Shown piece by piece: positions 62,182 to 64,000 of a stretch of 64,000 nucleotides of DNA (positions are counted from its first letter, which is position 1; each line of letters starts with the position of its first letter). Where the stretch lies: positions 1 through 64,000 of the forward strand of contig NZ_QRDZ01000025.1 in NCBI RefSeq assembly GCF_003386235.1, written 5' to 3'. The DNA comes from Cohnella phaseoli (GTDB lineage: Bacteria; Bacillota; Bacilli; Paenibacillales; Paenibacillaceae). The notes below the pieces were generated by a model. The model was not told the origin of the DNA and did no database searches. It saw only the letters and a list, made by a program, of their open reading frames with translations. A program made the position numbers and the translations under genes.

Positions 62182-64000
62182 TCAGGCCGGTATAAAATCG
62201 AGCCGTTCAAGCAAGCCGGCCGCATGAGCATCGACCGCCTCGAGCAGAAGCGACAGCCTTTCCCCCGAACCGCCGTCGCCTAACCAAGGACCGGGAATCC
62301 AGAACGAGCTCGCATCTCCCCCTCGCATGATCGGACGTTCCTCTCCGCCTTCGAGCCACAGACGCGAGACGAGGCGTTCGCCAACCAGGACGCTCAGCTT
62401 TAGGCCGGTTCCGTGAACGATAACGCGCCAGCCTTCGATGCTCGGAGCGGCGGGAATCGGCGCGAATAGCCAGCGTACCTCTCCAGGCTCTAACTTGCAG
62501 GGCCAGCGGACAGCTTCTCCCGAAGCTTCGGCGGATCGGAGGCGCGCTTCTGCCGCTAGCTCCGGCTCGCCTGCCGCGGCCAACCGCCACTTCCCGGCGG
62601 CGTTGCCTTCATAGACGAGCACGTCTCCCGCCCCGGTTTCCGTCGTGCGCTCCAGGAAAACCGCCAGCAGCGCTTCCTCGCCCGGAACGACATACGGCGT
62701 AATATCCAAATAGGGGTCGTACGGATCGGCCTTTCCCGCGTCGGCTCCGTTCACGAAAAGGCGAATAAGGCCCTGCAGTCCCTGGAAGTGAATCGTCCAA
62801 GAATCCGCGTCCGACGCTGCCGGATACGAACGTCTGAAGCATTCGAGCGCCGGTCTCTCCGCTGACAGCCAGCCCCCGAATCCGGAGATCGGCCATGAGC
62901 GGTCGTCCAGCTCCGCGCTTGCCCATTCGGCGAGCCGTTCCCGTTGCGCCCCTCTGACGTATCGCGTGCGCCAGTTGCCTCCCAGCCGATGAACCCTGAC
63001 GACGGACACGATGTCCTTTAACCCTTTCGAAGATGAGATATCGAGCCCGGGCTGGCGAACGTCGTGGAAGTTGGAATGCCCCCATATCTCCGCCCTGACG
63101 GTCAGCTTGCGAGTCGCCGCTTCCGGCCATTCCACGTAGCGGTCGGAGCCGCAGGGAACGTAAGTTCCACGATACGCGCCGTCGACGTAGAGCGACAGAA
63201 CGTCGCTCGCCCTGCGAAGCAACCAGCCCTTGCTTTCGCCCGAGGCTGCTTTTCCGAGCTCGGCTTCATACCAGGCATAGCCCCGGTAGATGCCATGCTT
63301 TTCAAGGAAGTTTAGATGCGGGACGGAACGGAATTCCGCTCCTCCGGGAGGCGCCGAAGGATCGACCCGGACCGCCGTCCACCGAAGGGGCGTGTCGACA
63401 GGCTGGTCGGCATATTGCTCGCGCTTCCTTGTGTCGATCTCTCCGTTCGCCTTGATCCGCTCGACCTCCAGAGCGGTGGCCCTGTCGACGATCGCCAGCG
63501 TCAAGCTAGCTCCGTCCGGAGCCTTGGCGCGAATCCATGCCGGTCTCCGCTCCCCGAACGCAAAACGTATCCGGCCTTCCTCCTCCACAAGCTCGACTTC
63601 CTCCGTCTCCCAGACAAGGGGTTCAACGCAATCGCGGAAAGCCAGTTCGCCCGATCCGTCCGCATGGAATGCGATCAGAAGCCCCATCTCGTCTTCCTGT
63701 CGCAGAAACAGCTCTGCTGTCGCATGCAGCAGCGTCCCCCATGCGGAGATCGGCACGTTCGCCGGCAGCGCGACCGACTGCCCAGCTGCCAGACGGATCG
63801 CCGTTTCCCTTCCGTCGGGAAGAAGCAACGGAACTTGCGAATATCGCGCCTCTTCCTCATCTCCGGTACTCTCGCCTGCATGATGAACAAATACGAGCTG
63901 CCCTCCGCGGCTCAGCCGGAGCGCCCGGGGATTCAGCACGGCTTTCGGCGCTCCTGCCCCCAAGCTGAACGGCGAGGCTCCGTTCAGCGGAACCGCCTCT
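62182..64000 (-). CDS. GH35-like beta-galactosidase, C-terminal part (runs off the window)
   Basis: At least 605 residues; the frame is open to the right edge without a start, so the N-terminal catalytic part lies outside the window (a TTG at 63963 is internal). Visible part: beta domains and two jelly-roll domains with HGIYRGYAWYEAEL, LYVDGAYRGTYVPCG, IWGHSNFHDVRQPG and FVNGADAGKADPYDPYLDIT, typical of the C-terminal half of long GH35 beta-galactosidases. No catalytic residues can be checked. First visible gene of the galactoside operon. Confidence 0.72.
   Translation of the reverse strand, partial: EAVPLNGASPFSLGAGAPKAVLNPRALRLSRGGQLVFVHHAGESTGDEEEARYSQVPLLLPDGRETAIRLAAGQSVALPANVPISAWGTLLHATAELFLRQEDEMGLLIAFHADGSGELAFRDCVEPLVWETEEVELVEEEGRIRFAFGERRPAWIRAKAPDGASLTLAIVDRATALEVERIKANGEIDTRKREQYADQPVDTPLRWTAVRVDPSAPPGGAEFRSVPHLNFLEKHGIYRGYAWYEAELGKAASGESKGWLLRRASDVLSLYVDGAYRGTYVPCGSDRYVEWPEAATRKLTVRAEIWGHSNFHDVRQPGLDISSSKGLKDIVSVVRVHRLGGNWRTRYVRGAQRERLAEWASAELDDRSWPISGFGGWLSAERPALECFRRSYPAASDADSWTIHFQGLQGLIRLFVNGADAGKADPYDPYLDITPYVVPGEEALLAVFLERTTETGAGDVLVYEGNAAGKWRLAAAGEPELAAEARLRSAEASGEAVRWPCKLEPGEVRWLFAPIPAAPSIEGWRVIVHGTGLKLSVLVGERLVSRLWLEGGEERPIMRGGDASSFWIPGPWLGDGGSGERLSLLLEAVDAHAAGLLERLDFIPA

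Overview
The window looks like a carbohydrate-scavenging island from a spore-forming, moderately GC-rich Gram-positive of the Paenibacillaceae (Paenibacillus/Cohnella type). The reasons are a gerKA-gerKC-gerKB germinant receptor operon, lipoprotein solute-binding proteins with typical Firmicute lipoboxes, strong AGGAGG ribosome sites, YesN/YesM-type two-component systems beside sugar importers, cre-like boxes, and four sugar ABC importers with no ATPase gene (a shared MsmX-type ATPase is assumed). Nearly all genes lie on the minus strand; only five plus-strand genes are real.

Layout. (1) 0.36-10.7 kb: an amino-sugar locus read leftwards: AraC regulator, BadF/BcrA-type kinase, GH4 phospho-glycosidase, NagB-like isomerase/deaminase, sensor kinase, AraC-type response regulator, solute-binding protein and two MalF/MalG permeases. 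A palindromic MITE-like element sits between the binding-protein and first permease genes. (2) 10.9-13.9 kb: a glutamine-rich low-complexity protein, a GH29 alpha-fucosidase and a divergent AraC regulator. (3) 13.9-18.0 kb: the germination receptor operon with a small extra membrane protein. (4) 18.3-22.0 kb: a TetR regulator facing a small beta-sandwich protein with a TetR-type operator between them, an ankyrin lipoprotein bracketed by a duplicated ~130-bp promoter/terminator element, and an alpha/beta hydrolase. (5) 22.1-25.6 kb: a three-gene, translationally coupled operon of ECF sigma factor, membrane-anchored solute-binding protein fused to an anti-sigma-like N-terminus, and lipoprotein solute-binding protein, preceded by a good ECF-type promoter. 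(6) 25.7-39.6 kb: a xylan locus with a 1325-aa modular GH10 xylanase, LplB/LplC permeases, a binding protein, a histidine kinase flanked by two response regulators, a CE1-like esterase, a decayed GH43-like fragment and an AraC regulator. (7) 40.0-55.3 kb: SBP, two permeases and three GH31 enzymes under a LacI repressor. Gene order, protein lengths (1288 and 1092 aa) and predicted mature N-termini match the ctsUVWXYZ cluster for synthesis and uptake of the cyclic tetrasaccharide cyclobis-(1-6)-alpha-nigerosyl. (8) 55.4-57.4 kb: a WG-repeat protein, then a 1-kb gene-free stretch with a second MITE-like palindrome and a 42-bp tandem array related to an array at the left edge of the window. (9) 57.5-64.0 kb: LacI regulator, binding protein, two permeases and a GH35-like beta-galactosidase cut by the window edge.

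How it works together: secreted or surface enzymes (GH10, two GH31) break or rebuild plant and microbial glucans; dedicated ABC importers bring the oligosaccharides in; cytoplasmic enzymes (GH4, the third GH31, GH35, GH29, CE1-like) finish them. Each block carries its own control: two-component system, LacI or AraC regulator, or, in the most unusual case, an ECF sigma factor whose predicted antagonist has a sugar-binding domain on the outside of the cell. All identifications are from reading the sequence; no database search was run.
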